Part shown: in pieces, positions 1 to 8,101 of the stretch
Layout of the letters: the number at the start of each line of letters is the position of its first letter
How positions within the stretch are numbered: position 1 is the first letter of the stretch
DNA from: an uncultured Victivallales bacterium
GTDB taxonomy: Bacteria; Verrucomicrobiota; Lentisphaeria; Victivallales; UBA1829
DNA length: 39,143 nucleotides
Reading direction: 5' to 3'
Assembly (NCBI GenBank): GCA_944390795.1
Contig: CALXRI010000027.1
Coordinates: 1 to 39,143, forward strand
Notes under the pieces: generated by a model
The model's database searches: none
What the model was told of the DNA's origin: nothing
The model's input: only the letters and a program-made list of their open reading frames with translations
Translations under genes and position numbers: made by a program

Positions 1-355
1 AATTTAAAAAAACAATCAACGCAAGCTCAAACAGGAGGACAAAAATGACAATTTCAAAGATGTATGGGACGGCAGTGCATCGCTATTTGATTATGGATCG
101 AGCTTATGAAGGAGATAAAACTCGTCTTTCGGCGATCAATCGTGGATATATTCCAGTTGTTCCTCCGAAGCGGAATAGAAAATCCACCTGGGAATATAAC
201 GGGGAACTCTATAGACGAAGAAATACGATCGAACGCTTTTTCCTGCGAATCAGGCTTTTTCGCAAAATTTTCACTCGCCATGACAAGTCAGATATTATAT
301 TTCCAGGATTCATTTTATCTGGCATGATCATAGATGCAATAGTGTGAACAGAATC
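1..355 (+). mobile_element. Right end of an IS5-family-like insertion sequence (left part outside the window)
   Basis: The stretch carries the C-terminal part of a DDE transposase. Its stop codon (345-347) lies within the sequence GTGTGAACAGAATCC (341-355). Reversed, this reads like the terminal inverted repeats of many IS5-family (IS427/IS1031-type) elements, which often contain CTGTTCACAC. The element boundary is therefore placed near 355, about 60 bp beyond the end of the neighbouring DUF4838 gene. The left inverted repeat and target duplication cannot be seen, so the exact end is inferred. Confidence 0.6.
3..347 (+). pseudogene. IS5-family transposase, C-terminal fragment, probably frameshifted
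   Basis: The visible C-terminal part contains the DRAYEGDKTR segment, the PVVPPKRNRK segment and the YRRRNTIERFFLRIRLFRKI block. These match the last DDE aspartate region and the Y-(2)-R-(3)-E signature of IS5-family transposases, where the final catalytic glutamate is the E of NTIERFF. The frame is open to the window edge. An AUG at 45 follows AGGAGG, but that purine run is probably coding: in the next frame ACA-GGA-GGA-CAA reads TGGQ, a motif that in IS5 transposases lies about 20 residues before the DRAYEGD-type segment, as it does here. This suggests a one-base loss in the A-tract at 40-44. The fragment is probably inactive. Confidence 0.7.
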
Positions 356-418
356 CAGGCATGGAATTCCGTTACTGGTTTTTATATGTCTGAGCAGTAA
401 GGCAATATGCATTTTCTG

Positions 419-3223
419 TTATCTTTTGATTGTTTTATTGTACTCCAGCAGGTTATTCAGGATCTCCACCGGAGTGAAGAGAAGAGAAACAACCAGAAGC
501 CCCTTGCCCCATGGACGTGCAATCAGGTAAGGGAGTTCCCTGCCATCCAGAAGTTTCTGACTGGCAAGAAATTCCCACTGAGAGGCATCGGCATTGAACA
601 CTCCCGGCGGAGTGTAGGTCTTCCATAGAAATTCGCGGATGTCATCCGGCTTTCTTGTGAAATCAGATTTCGAGATGGAGGATGTTCTGCGGCGGGGAGA
701 CAATTTGTACAGTTCAGCGCTGATTTTGAGTGCCGGATTGTCAAACCAGCGTGGAAGATCCGGTGCCCCGTAAGAAGTGATCACCAGTACGGCGCCATTC
801 ATCAATGCAGGGAGAAGCTTTTCCCGATAGAAAGACAGGGGAAGCCGGTTGCGGTCAGCCCATCGCATGGAAAGCAGAATCATTTTGGCTTTGGAAAAAT
901 CGATTTTTTCATGATCCTCATATTTGAAAAACTGATAATTCCAATGATTTTTCAGGAGAGACACTGTTTGATTCGGAACATTTCCCGAACCGTTTACCCA
1001 GATCATCGTTCGTTCCGCATCAGATTTGCCGGAAAAATAAAGAATGGCGCCGGCGCTTATGTCATGGTATGCCGGGAGCGGAAAACCGCATGCTTCGGGA
1101 CGACTGTTGCGGTTGACAATAAGCTGCCACTGATCCCCGGAAACCGGGACTGCTCCTAATTCTTTGAAGGGCAGAGAAACTTCCGCAATCCAGCAGTCCT
1201 TTTTCATATGGATAACCGGTTTCCAGGAGGGATTGTAAGAAGTGTCATGTCCGAATGCATCATAAGTTCCTCCTGCTGGAGTGAATGCAAAATGCAAGTA
1301 TCCCTGCTGGCAGTCAAGAAATATCTCAATATGATCCCCGTTGAAAACTGCCGAACTGTCATGCCCGGCAGTTCCTTTCCGGAGGTTCTGCATATCCTTT
1401 TCTGCGCAGGTGATTTGAAGATGCAGAGCATCCCGGGTGTAATAGATGCGCAGTTCAGTTTTCTGGTGCATTTGGTTGCGGCTGTTCATTTCAAAGACTG
1501 GAGCCTTGGAGAAACTGTCTGTCTGCGGCAGGCTGACAGTCACCGCTTTTTCGTGTGTTATCTGATAGAGTTTTTCCCACTGGCGGAATGCTGCAATATC
1601 AATTTCCAGATCGGAAAGACGACGGGTTTTTCCGGAATCATCGCCGGACAGCCGTTCAAGAATTGTTTTTGCTTCAGAAAATTTTTGTTTCGCGGTTTTT
1701 ATCAGTTCCGGATTGATGAAATGCAGCGAGGCCCCGTCCGGCTTGTGAAGGAAGTAGGAGTAATGCGCTTTCTGCAGATTCCATGCCTTTGCCATGGCAA
1801 GATGATATTCGGTCATCGGCTGTGCCGCGGGCCCGTATACCGTTGCACAGAAATCTGATACAAGTTCTTTTATGTTCACGTCCGGGTTCCAGACGAGTTG
1901 CGCATACATATAGTATGGAAGACGCTGCCGTTCCTGGATGCGTTCGCTGCGCGCTGTTTTCGGCCCGCTTACGGGAAATTCTGTTTTTATGTGAAGCAGA
2001 TTCATGTCACGATATGTCTTTACAGCATTGGCAAGCATGTCCCAGAAGGGAGTATAGGCTGCAGGATGGAAAAGAACAAACGCATAACCATAGATCCCCA
2101 TCGGACTCAATCTGCACCACTGCCGCAATTCCCGGATGGACTTTGCATTGATTCCGCATGCCGGATCATCAAGAGTGTGAACGTAACAGCGGTTGTATTG
2201 CGCATACTCCACAAATTCAAGTCCGGGCGGAAATTTCAACGGCGGCCTGCGGTATTCCTGATAGGCTAGTCCGGCAAAACGCAGACGCGGATACTTTTTA
2301 TGAAGTTCATCTCTTAATTTCTGATAGAACAGATACCATCGGGATGAGAGATCCTTGTTTTCCACACATTTCCTGCATTCACAGCGGCCTGTTACATCTG
2401 CAGGATAAGGATTGATGATTTCCAGTTGATATTTTTCTATGATTTCTGAAACACGTTCGGTCATCAGCTTGAGGAATCCCGGATTGCTCCAGCATCCCGC
2501 GGGACCGGTTCTCTCACCCTGCCGAAGTCCGCAGTAATCCGGATGAAGGAGCCTGTCCTGCTTTGTCAGTCCGATCATATGATTCCCATAAATCCGATGA
2601 AAACCCGCTTTGCTGCGAACCTTCAGATTGACGGATGATGCGTTCATGAAATTTCGTGCCGCCCAGATTTCGGCATCCTGATTTCCAAGTGTGTTCAGCA
2701 TGCTGCGGTAGCGGAAAGGGGGAGTGTAAGCATAAAACAGAACAGGAAGATTGTATCTGTTCTTTCTCGGTATGAATTCCCCTTCTTTCCCCGGCCAGAG
2801 CCAGCGAACGCCAAGTTCTCTGTTCAGGAAACAATAGACTGCATAAAGCGATCCCCGTACAACATTCCCGACGAGATAAAGCCGTCCATGCCATGTGATT
2901 ACATTCAGTGATTCGATTTCACTGCTGTTGAAACGGAGACGGGAGGATATCTCTCTGACTGCCGCGGAGGTTGCCGGAGTTCCAATGACAATTGTATTTT
3001 CCCGAGCCTCTGCATCGCTTTTTATGATTGGAAAAACCGCACCTGACATTTTCCCGAGAGCATCCCGCAGCTCTTCCGCAGCATATTCTTCAACAGGATC
3101 AGGTGCTGCGGGAACTTGAATTTTCCATTGGGTTTTCCCATTCTCAAAAAGAGGGGCTGCCCATGCACTGTACCAAAACAGCAAAGAACAGAAAGCTGAA
3201 ATAAATACAGGATTTTTCTTCAT
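419..3223 (-). CDS. Large secreted DUF4838 protein with CBM9-like domain
   Basis: A 934-residue protein with an N-terminal signal peptide (cleavage near residue 22, after a WAA sequence). Residues 30-160 form a GH20b/GH67N-like alpha/beta domain ending in the typical GSLYAVYCFL turn. The DUF4838 core follows, with its C-x-C-x2-C motif near residues 279-284. Residues about 590-740 resemble the CBM9-like carbohydrate-binding fold (GDHIEIFLD, then SYNPSW). The C-terminal 150 residues look like a glutamine-amidotransferase/ThuA-like fold ending in GKGLLVVSLLF. The likely role is binding or cleaving a complex glycan outside the cytoplasm; catalysis is not proven for this family. The start is set by AAGGAG 8 bp upstream. 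It is the last gene of a leftward three-gene operon, 14 bp after the pseudopilin gene. Base composition looks more AT-rich than the central part of the window. Confidence 0.8.
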   Translation of the reverse strand: MKKNPVFISAFCSLLFWYSAWAAPLFENGKTQWKIQVPAAPDPVEEYAAEELRDALGKMSGAVFPIIKSDAEARENTIVIGTPATSAAVREISSRLRFNSSEIESLNVITWHGRLYLVGNVVRGSLYAVYCFLNRELGVRWLWPGKEGEFIPRKNRYNLPVLFYAYTPPFRYRSMLNTLGNQDAEIWAARNFMNASSVNLKVRSKAGFHRIYGNHMIGLTKQDRLLHPDYCGLRQGERTGPAGCWSNPGFLKLMTERVSEIIEKYQLEIINPYPADVTGRCECRKCVENKDLSSRWYLFYQKLRDELHKKYPRLRFAGLAYQEYRRPPLKFPPGLEFVEYAQYNRCYVHTLDDPACGINAKSIRELRQWCRLSPMGIYGYAFVLFHPAAYTPFWDMLANAVKTYRDMNLLHIKTEFPVSGPKTARSERIQERQRLPYYMYAQLVWNPDVNIKELVSDFCATVYGPAAQPMTEYHLAMAKAWNLQKAHYSYFLHKPDGASLHFINPELIKTAKQKFSEAKTILERLSGDDSGKTRRLSDLEIDIAAFRQWEKLYQITHEKAVTVSLPQTDSFSKAPVFEMNSRNQMHQKTELRIYYTRDALHLQITCAEKDMQNLRKGTAGHDSSAVFNGDHIEIFLDCQQGYLHFAFTPAGGTYDAFGHDTSYNPSWKPVIHMKKDCWIAEVSLPFKELGAVPVSGDQWQLIVNRNSRPEACGFPLPAYHDISAGAILYFSGKSDAERTMIWVNGSGNVPNQTVSLLKNHWNYQFFKYEDHEKIDFSKAKMILLSMRWADRNRLPLSFYREKLLPALMNGAVLVITSYGAPDLPRWFDNPALKISAELYKLSPRRRTSSISKSDFTRKPDDIREFLWKTYTPPGVFNADASQWEFLASQKLLDGRELPYLIARPWGKGLLVVSLLFTPVEILNNLLEYNKTIKR

Positions 3224-3237
3224 GACAAGTTCTCCTT

Positions 3238-3990
3238 TTATTCTGTTATCGTTTTGGAGTCATATGAAATGCCGCGTATTCCTCTTCCGGGAATCGGCTT
3301 GTATGCTTTTACATGACCATCGACGAACAGGATGTTTGCACTCAGGGCGTTATGACGGTAATCGACACGGTTGTCGTTGCCGGTGCCGGGAAGCGTATAC
3401 CCCCAGCTGTTCAGTCCGTAAAGACCACGGCTGTCATAATACAGGAGAGTCAGACTCGGAAGTTTGATCTGATGTGTTTTAATGCCGCTTCTTTCAAAAA
3501 TAGGGGCGGCAGGCGTTCCTGCAAAACTGATCAGGATGCCGGTGTTGCAATGATAACTGCAGCCGTAGGAGGGAGAGAGAGCCCGGTTCCCTTCGGATGG
3601 TTCCGGACAGGCGAAAATCGTTCCGTCGAAACGGTAGGTGTTTTTTATTTTGATATGATTGAGGAGCGCCAGCGTCTTCCAGTAATACTGCATATTGCCT
3701 GGAATGGGGAACTTATGAGGAGGAAGATGTCCGAGGTAATCATTGGCGTAGCCTTGTGCAAGGCGGCCCTGCTGCATCAAATTGGCAATACAGCTGATCC
3801 CCCTTGCCGCTTTCTGCGATTTTGCGATTGCGGGAAGCAGTATGCTGACAAGAATTGTGATTATTGCAATTACAATCAGAAGTTCCATGAGTGAAAAACA
3901 GGCCGGCCTGTATGATTTCGCTTTCCCCCGTCCGGGAAGACTCTTCCTGTCTGTCGGTATTGTATCAAAATCAGATATGATCCGCAGCAT
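3238..3990 (-). CDS. Pseudopilin-like protein (prepilin N-terminal methylation motif)
   Basis: A 250-residue type II secretion/type IV pilin-like protein. The class III signal is CFSLMELLIVIA: cleavage would fall before F32, and the +5 glutamate is E36, followed by a 20-residue hydrophobic helix. The -1 residue is Cys rather than the usual Gly or Ala. The C-terminus has a relative of the H-X9-DG motif typical of planctomycete and lentisphaeral pseudopilins, here H213-X10-D224-G225. AAAGGA stands 9 bp upstream of the AUG at 3990, which is preferred over the in-frame AUG at 4065 inside the upstream gene. It lies 43 bp after the small DUF4838 gene and 14 bp before the large one, so all three are probably co-transcribed. 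No other secretion-machine gene is nearby. Its role at the cell surface is inferred. Confidence 0.8.
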   Translation of the reverse strand: MLRIISDFDTIPTDRKSLPGRGKAKSYRPACFSLMELLIVIAIITILVSILLPAIAKSQKAARGISCIANLMQQGRLAQGYANDYLGHLPPHKFPIPGNMQYYWKTLALLNHIKIKNTYRFDGTIFACPEPSEGNRALSPSYGCSYHCNTGILISFAGTPAAPIFERSGIKTHQIKLPSLTLLYYDSRGLYGLNSWGYTLPGTGNDNRVDYRHNALSANILFVDGHVKAYKPIPGRGIRGISYDSKTITE

Positions 3991-4033
3991 TCTTGTAATC
4001 CTTTCTGATTCCGGATTCAGCCCTCTGTTCCTT

Positions 4034-4984
4034 TCAGGAATCGAATTCACGGAGAACATCCGCATAAATGCAGAGCTCTTCCTCTCCGTTGCGTTTGAAG
4101 TATTCTCCGTCCATATAGACGGCGAAGGTGGAAAAACTGCGGATTCCCAGACTCATATAAGCCTCCATGTCGCAGCGCAGGATGTCACGGAAGAGGAGCG
4201 GTCTGACCGCCGACTTTCTATAATGACTGTAATAGGAGACATCCAGCCAGTATTCCAGAATGTGCGTTTCCGCCGGATCAAACAGCGTCAGATGGCGTTT
4301 GAGAGACTCCCAGTAGATGCGGTTGACAGCACATTTCCTGTCATTGATCGCATGCCGGCTGCACCGGGTCATGGGGGCGAATTCCAGGAAAACCCCCTCC
4401 GCGGGAGTCACTGATTCCGGAATTTCGTAATGATTCAGATAGGCGAGATAGGCCATTTTCGCCTCGGGATCCCTCCGGCGGACAGCTTCGGCCATGATGT
4501 TTACGGATGCCAGATTCTGATCCGATGCATTCATCTGCGCGCAGGTGGAGCAATGGCACCATCCGCCGGGGAAGTCGCAGCTCCAGAAATAATGTCGGTG
4601 AGTGGAAGGAATTAATTTTTCCGAGAGCGCGACCGCATTTTCCCCGAGCAGCTTTCCTGTTTCCGGATTCGAGATGCACCAGTTCCCGTTTTCCGTCCGT
4701 TTCCCCGCCATGCTGTTGTAAGGAAAAAGCGCGGGGTTCCGTTGAAAAAGCGAACGATCGAGAAGAGAATTTGCAGCATGGATTTCATATTCCAGATCAA
4801 GGCCGGCAAGCGCCGTCCGCTTCCGGAATTCTTCTCCGCCGAAATCGCCCAGAACTTGCAGGACATCATGACTGGCTCCTCCGCCGGAATGGATTCCGAG
4901 CGTGTTCAAATGCAGTTCCTTCATTTTTGCGAACCAGTCGACGCCGTTAAAATCCTCCGGAGTGATGACAATACCTTTTTTCAT
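4034..4984 (-). CDS. Small DUF4838-like protein, no signal peptide
   Basis: A 316-residue protein beginning MKKGIVITPEDF. It carries the C-H-C-x2-C motif (residues about 141-147, WCHCSTCA) that marks the DUF4838 core, followed by an AYLAYLNHYEIP segment and FLEFAPMTRC that parallel the large DUF4838 protein in the same operon. It lacks the N-terminal alpha/beta domain, the CBM9-like domain and any signal peptide, so it is probably cytoplasmic. The start at 4984 has AAGGA about 9 bp upstream; an in-frame AUG at 5080 would overlap the divergent regulator. It is the first gene of the leftward operon. A TIM-barrel enzyme acting on imported oligosaccharide is plausible but not shown. Confidence 0.7.
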   Translation of the reverse strand: MKKGIVITPEDFNGVDWFAKMKELHLNTLGIHSGGGASHDVLQVLGDFGGEEFRKRTALAGLDLEYEIHAANSLLDRSLFQRNPALFPYNSMAGKRTENGNWCISNPETGKLLGENAVALSEKLIPSTHRHYFWSCDFPGGWCHCSTCAQMNASDQNLASVNIMAEAVRRRDPEAKMAYLAYLNHYEIPESVTPAEGVFLEFAPMTRCSRHAINDRKCAVNRIYWESLKRHLTLFDPAETHILEYWLDVSYYSHYRKSAVRPLLFRDILRCDMEAYMSLGIRSFSTFAVYMDGEYFKRNGEEELCIYADVLREFDS

Positions 4985-5024
4985 GCGGACATTTCCTTTC
5001 CCGTTATTGATTTTTCCGGAAGAC

Positions 5025-5053
5025 ATTATACTGTAAAAAAAGAGTTCCGGGAA
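5025..5053 (-). promoter_or_regulatory. Putative promoter of the leftward DUF4838/pseudopilin operon
   Basis: The minus strand reads TATAAT at 5030-5025, with a poor -35 (TTCCCG, 5053-5048) at 17 bp. The plus strand has TATACT at 5027-5032, so the -10 elements of the two divergent genes would overlap. A weak -35, as here, is common at promoters that need an AraC-type activator. Confidence 0.4.
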
Positions 5054-5072
5054 TAGGGAAAATAAAAAAAAG

Positions 5073-5900
5073 ATGAGCATTATACGCAGATTCGATGACT
5101 TTAATGAAGAGTGTGTGGTCGCCTTTTCCTCCGAAGGCGATGAACGGATTTACATGCCGCTCTGCGGTGTTACACGCTGTTTGCCGGGATACCGCATCCG
5201 GCGGACGGTGTCAGCCGAATATGTCTTCGAATACATTGTCAGGGGGAAGGGGGGTTATCATACGGAAGGAAGGACTTTTCATCCGCAGGCCGACGACATT
5301 TATATTGCACATGCCGGGAGCACGCATGAATATCATACCGATGATGCCGACTGCTGGGAGAAAATCTGGTTCAATCTGAGAGGAAGCCTGGTGAAGGATC
5401 TGATGCGGCGCTATGGTCTGGAAAATGTGTATTATTTTCATGAAAGCGGACTGCATGATCTCTTTGCAGACTGCCTGATCCATATGCGGAAGAATCTGGA
5501 GAACGCACACGAGGCCGCGACGCTTACGGCACACCGTCTGATCTACCATATCAGCCGTCAGCTGCACTCCGGTGAAACGATGCGGAATCCGGCGGCGCTT
5601 GAAATGAAACGCTGGATGGATCAGAGAATCTGCTCTCCGGTGAATCTTGCGGAAATGGGACGCCAGTTCGGATTTTCCGTGTCGCAGACGATCCGCATCT
5701 TCCAGAGGGAATACGGGGAAACTCCATATTGCTATTTCCTGAAAAAGAAACTGGAACTTGCCATGCTGATGCTCCGCAACACCCGCAAGACGGTCAAGGA
5801 AATTGCATTTGAGCTGAACTTTTCCGATCCTTATTATTTCTCGAATCTGTTCAAGCGCAAATTTGGAAAATCACCGCGCCGGATACGGGAAGATTTGTGA
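5073..5900 (+). CDS. AraC-family transcriptional regulator
   Basis: A 275-residue regulator. The N-terminal ~150 residues form a cupin-like effector domain (AraC_binding type, with GKGGYHTEGRTFHPQADDIY). The C-terminal ~100 residues hold the two helix-turn-helix motifs of AraC/XylS proteins: first NLAEMGRQFGFSVSQTIRIF, then TVKEIAFELNFSDPYYFSNL, closing with FKRKFGKSPRRIRE. It is transcribed divergently from the DUF4838/pseudopilin operon across an 88-bp spacer, so that operon is its likely target and a glycan-derived sugar its likely signal (inference). The Shine-Dalgarno is weak (AGGGA about 12 bp before the AUG). Confidence 0.88.
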   Translation: MSIIRRFDDFNEECVVAFSSEGDERIYMPLCGVTRCLPGYRIRRTVSAEYVFEYIVRGKGGYHTEGRTFHPQADDIYIAHAGSTHEYHTDDADCWEKIWFNLRGSLVKDLMRRYGLENVYYFHESGLHDLFADCLIHMRKNLENAHEAATLTAHRLIYHISRQLHSGETMRNPAALEMKRWMDQRICSPVNLAEMGRQFGFSVSQTIRIFQREYGETPYCYFLKKKLELAMLMLRNTRKTVKEIAFELNFSDPYYFSNLFKRKFGKSPRRIREDL

Positions 5901-6209
5901 CTCTTCCATTATGGAAGGATGCCCCATGTGACAACCGTATTGATGGCAGATTCGTTCCATCCGGAAGCGGAGCTGAAATTTTTTCCCGGGATAGGTGCAT
6001 GCCGGCCGTGCATGGAAATCAATTCCGCAACCGGGCTCTCGCATTGCAATTTTTCATCAGTCAGCTGCAGTTCAGGGAATCGCCAGAAGAAGGGATGGAT
6101 TTTTCGAGGATCCGGCGGAGGCGGATTTTTCCGGATCCGCTGTGGCAGACTGCCTGAAGCGAAGTCGCGAAATGCAGAGATAAAACAGAAAAAATTTTTT
6201 ATTCGCATC
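5901..6209. other. Intergenic stretch with inverted repeats, no convincing gene
   Basis: Short open frames exist on both strands but none shows a recognisable domain or good ribosome binding site. A 6-bp hairpin (CTTCCA-TTA-TGGAAG, 5903-5917) directly follows the AraC stop codon. Two competing inverted repeats lie at 6108-6140: GGATCCGG (6108-6115) with CCGGATCC (6131-6138), and GCGGAT (6121-6126) with ATCCGC (6135-6140). They sit 70-100 bp upstream of the GntR-gene promoter and could be a regulatory site or a decayed terminator. Confidence 0.4.
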
Positions 6210-6238
6210 TTGACAATTTTCCGAAAATGGAGTATAAT
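6210..6238 (+). promoter_or_regulatory. Consensus sigma-70 promoter of the GntR regulator gene
   Basis: TTGACA (6210-6215), a 17-bp spacer and TATAAT (6233-6238) form an exact match to the housekeeping promoter consensus, 40 bp before the AUG. So strong a promoter in front of a regulator gene suggests it is held down by repression, probably by its own product. Confidence 0.88.
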
Positions 6239-6239
6239 T

Positions 6240-6255
6240 ACTTGTAACTACAGGT
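6240..6255 (+). promoter_or_regulatory. Candidate operator for the GntR-type regulator
   Basis: ACTTGT-AACT-ACAGGT is an inverted repeat with one mismatch, and its core TGTA-AC-TACA is fully symmetric. It lies immediately after the -10 element, covering the expected transcription start. GntR-family operators often have the GT-Nx-AC arrangement, so autorepression is a natural reading, though unproven. Confidence 0.5.
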
Positions 6256-6277
6256 TTGAGCTGCGCGGTGGCACTTC

Positions 6278-7354
6278 ATGACAACTGGAAAAAGAATAGA
6301 CTGCAAACTTCTCGCTCTGGGTGAAAATGCCGGGGATGCCCTCCATTCCCGCTTGAAGAGGCGGATTCTTGATCTGATTGCAGACGGCAAACTCCGGGTC
6401 GGAGACTTTCTGCCCTCCCGCAACCAGATTCAAACCTCGCTTGGAATCAGCAGCACTCCGTATCACAAGGCCGTCAACGAACTGATTCATGACGGCATTC
6501 TGTCCGCCTCCAAGGGGAAAGGCGTCTTTGTGCATTCCCTGCATGGACGACATGCTCCGGAACATGTCATTACACTTCTGGTTTCCGAGCCGGAAACGCT
6601 GGAGCATATCGCTTTTTCCGAGGTCATCAATGGAATTCTTGACGAGATTGTTCCGAGCGATTACAGTTTGAAATTCACTTTTTTCCGGCCGGCCGCTTCG
6701 AGCAGAGAGGAAATCACAGCGAAACTGCAGACTCTTCGCAGCGAAGGGGCAATCGTGCCATACTGTGCGGAAACGCATCAGGAGCAGCTGCTCGGGCTCC
6801 GCGAACTTCGGATTCCAGTCGTCTTTCTTGGGAAACGGATGCGGAAGATCAGTCCATTGACCGTTGTAACTGACAGCAGAAAGGCTCTTTCCGATTTCAT
6901 GGCCCACTTCGGAAAAAAGGACATTTCTCTTGCATACGTCGGACAGCCGTTGGAGATTTTTTATAGGAAACATTCTTCCTGGATTCGCAGGGCCTGTGAA
7001 GCCAATGGAGTTCGTCTCCGGACTCTCCGGCATTATCTCTGCAGCTTTTCGCAGGCAGGCGGTGCATCTGCCGCTGAACAGCTGTTGAAGGAGGGCTGTC
7101 TGCCGGATGTGATTGTGGCGGAGGATGACTATGTGGCATGCGGAATTCTCAGTGTTCTGGCACATCAGGCTGTGGCGTGTCCGCTTGTCACGATCGGGGG
7201 TTTTCTGAAGCATCTGTATCCATTGAACGAATATCCGGCGATTGATCTGAATTACCGGAAAACCGGACGCGCGGCGGCGCAGCTGCTGCTGAGCGCATTG
7301 AAGGGGACGGTAAAAGAAACCTCCATCGCCGTGGAATCGGAATTTTACAAATGA
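6278..7354 (+). CDS. GntR-family regulator with LacI-type sugar-binding domain
   Basis: A 358-residue regulator. Residues about 20-88 are a GntR winged helix ([20 protein letters not shown], then [18 protein letters not shown] and the GKGVFV wing). Residues about 98-350 form a periplasmic-binding-protein-like effector domain as in LacI/GalR, with [20 protein letters not shown] and the closing [15 protein letters not shown] segment. This architecture is shared with AraR-like sugar regulators. It is the first gene of the locus running to 14884 and the pseudopilin follows almost immediately, so it probably controls the glycan genes behind it as well as itself. Confidence 0.85.
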   Translation: MTTGKRIDCKLLALGENAGDALHSRLKRRILDLIADGKLRVGDFLPSRNQIQTSLGISSTPYHKAVNELIHDGILSASKGKGVFVHSLHGRHAPEHVITLLVSEPETLEHIAFSEVINGILDEIVPSDYSLKFTFFRPAASSREEITAKLQTLRSEGAIVPYCAETHQEQLLGLRELRIPVVFLGKRMRKISPLTVVTDSRKALSDFMAHFGKKDISLAYVGQPLEIFYRKHSSWIRRACEANGVRLRTLRHYLCSFSQAGGASAAEQLLKEGCLPDVIVAEDDYVACGILSVLAHQAVACPLVTIGGFLKHLYPLNEYPAIDLNYRKTGRAAAQLLLSALKGTVKETSIAVESEFYK

Positions 7355-7416
7355 ACGCATTGCATTGGAAAAACTGTGACTTCCCCGAAGATATAAGCAG
7401 ATTGGAGAAAAAAGTT

Positions 7417-8088
7417 ATGAAACAGATGTCAGGATTTACATTGATTGAGCTGCTTGTCGTGATTTCGATTATTGCAGTTCTTGCCGCACTGCTTCTTCCT
7501 GCTTTGAACCGGGCGCGGGAAACGGCCAAAAGCGCCTCCTGTCTGAATAATCTCAAACAGCACGGGATCGCGACCTATTCCTATCTGAACGACTATTCCG
7601 ATATTTTCCCCGTCTGGAAACTGGGGGGAACGGGAGATATTGTAAACCGCGATCCGGACGGAGACAACATTCAGTATGGAATGTATCTGATTCCGCGTCT
7701 CTATCTGCCTCAGAACCGTTCCAACTGGTATATCCCCTCCTTCTCGGGGAAAAGGATCTCCCAGGCCCAGATTTGTCCCTCCGGAAAGATCGTCGTTGTC
7801 GGCGGCAACAGTGCGCTCGGGCGCGATTATCTGCCGAGCTACCGTTTCCAGGCGCCCGCAACCCCCGTCAAGGCGACTCGCCTGAAAAGTTCGAAAATTC
7901 TCTTTGCCGAGGGGAAACGCCTGAACGATTATTTCCGCGACTGGGTGATATCTCTCGGGTTTCCTGACGGCATCATCGGAAACCATGACGGGATCGCCAA
8001 TGCATTGTGGAGCGACGGCCATACGACGCGTTATCCGCGCGGCGGAATGCCGCCCGCCAGTTCCTCTTCCTATCTGACAACGGAATGA
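7417..8088 (+). CDS. Pseudopilin-like protein with H-X9-DG motif
   Basis: A 223-residue pseudopilin. A very short leader (MKQMSG) precedes [20 protein letters not shown]: cleavage after G6 gives F at +1 and Glu at +5, the prepilin peptidase signature. Near the C-terminus, [12 protein letters not shown] is an exact H-X9-DG motif. The AUG at 7417 has GGAG about 10 bp upstream; an alternative AUG at 7351 overlaps the regulator stop codon (ATGA) and would add 22 residues. Its place between a sugar regulator and secreted glycan proteins repeats the arrangement at 3238-5900. The product should be a membrane-anchored, periplasm- or surface-facing single-helix protein. Confidence 0.85.
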   Translation: MKQMSGFTLIELLVVISIIAVLAALLLPALNRARETAKSASCLNNLKQHGIATYSYLNDYSDIFPVWKLGGTGDIVNRDPDGDNIQYGMYLIPRLYLPQNRSNWYIPSFSGKRISQAQICPSGKIVVVGGNSALGRDYLPSYRFQAPATPVKATRLKSSKILFAEGKRLNDYFRDWVISLGFPDGIIGNHDGIANALWSDGHTTRYPRGGMPPASSSSYLTTE

Positions 8089-8101
8089 CGGGAGCTTGCA
8101 G

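Noticed and set aside
5919-6281. A 120-codon plus-strand gene between the AraC and GntR genes
   Set aside because: It would span the consensus promoter and operator of the GntR gene and lacks any domain.
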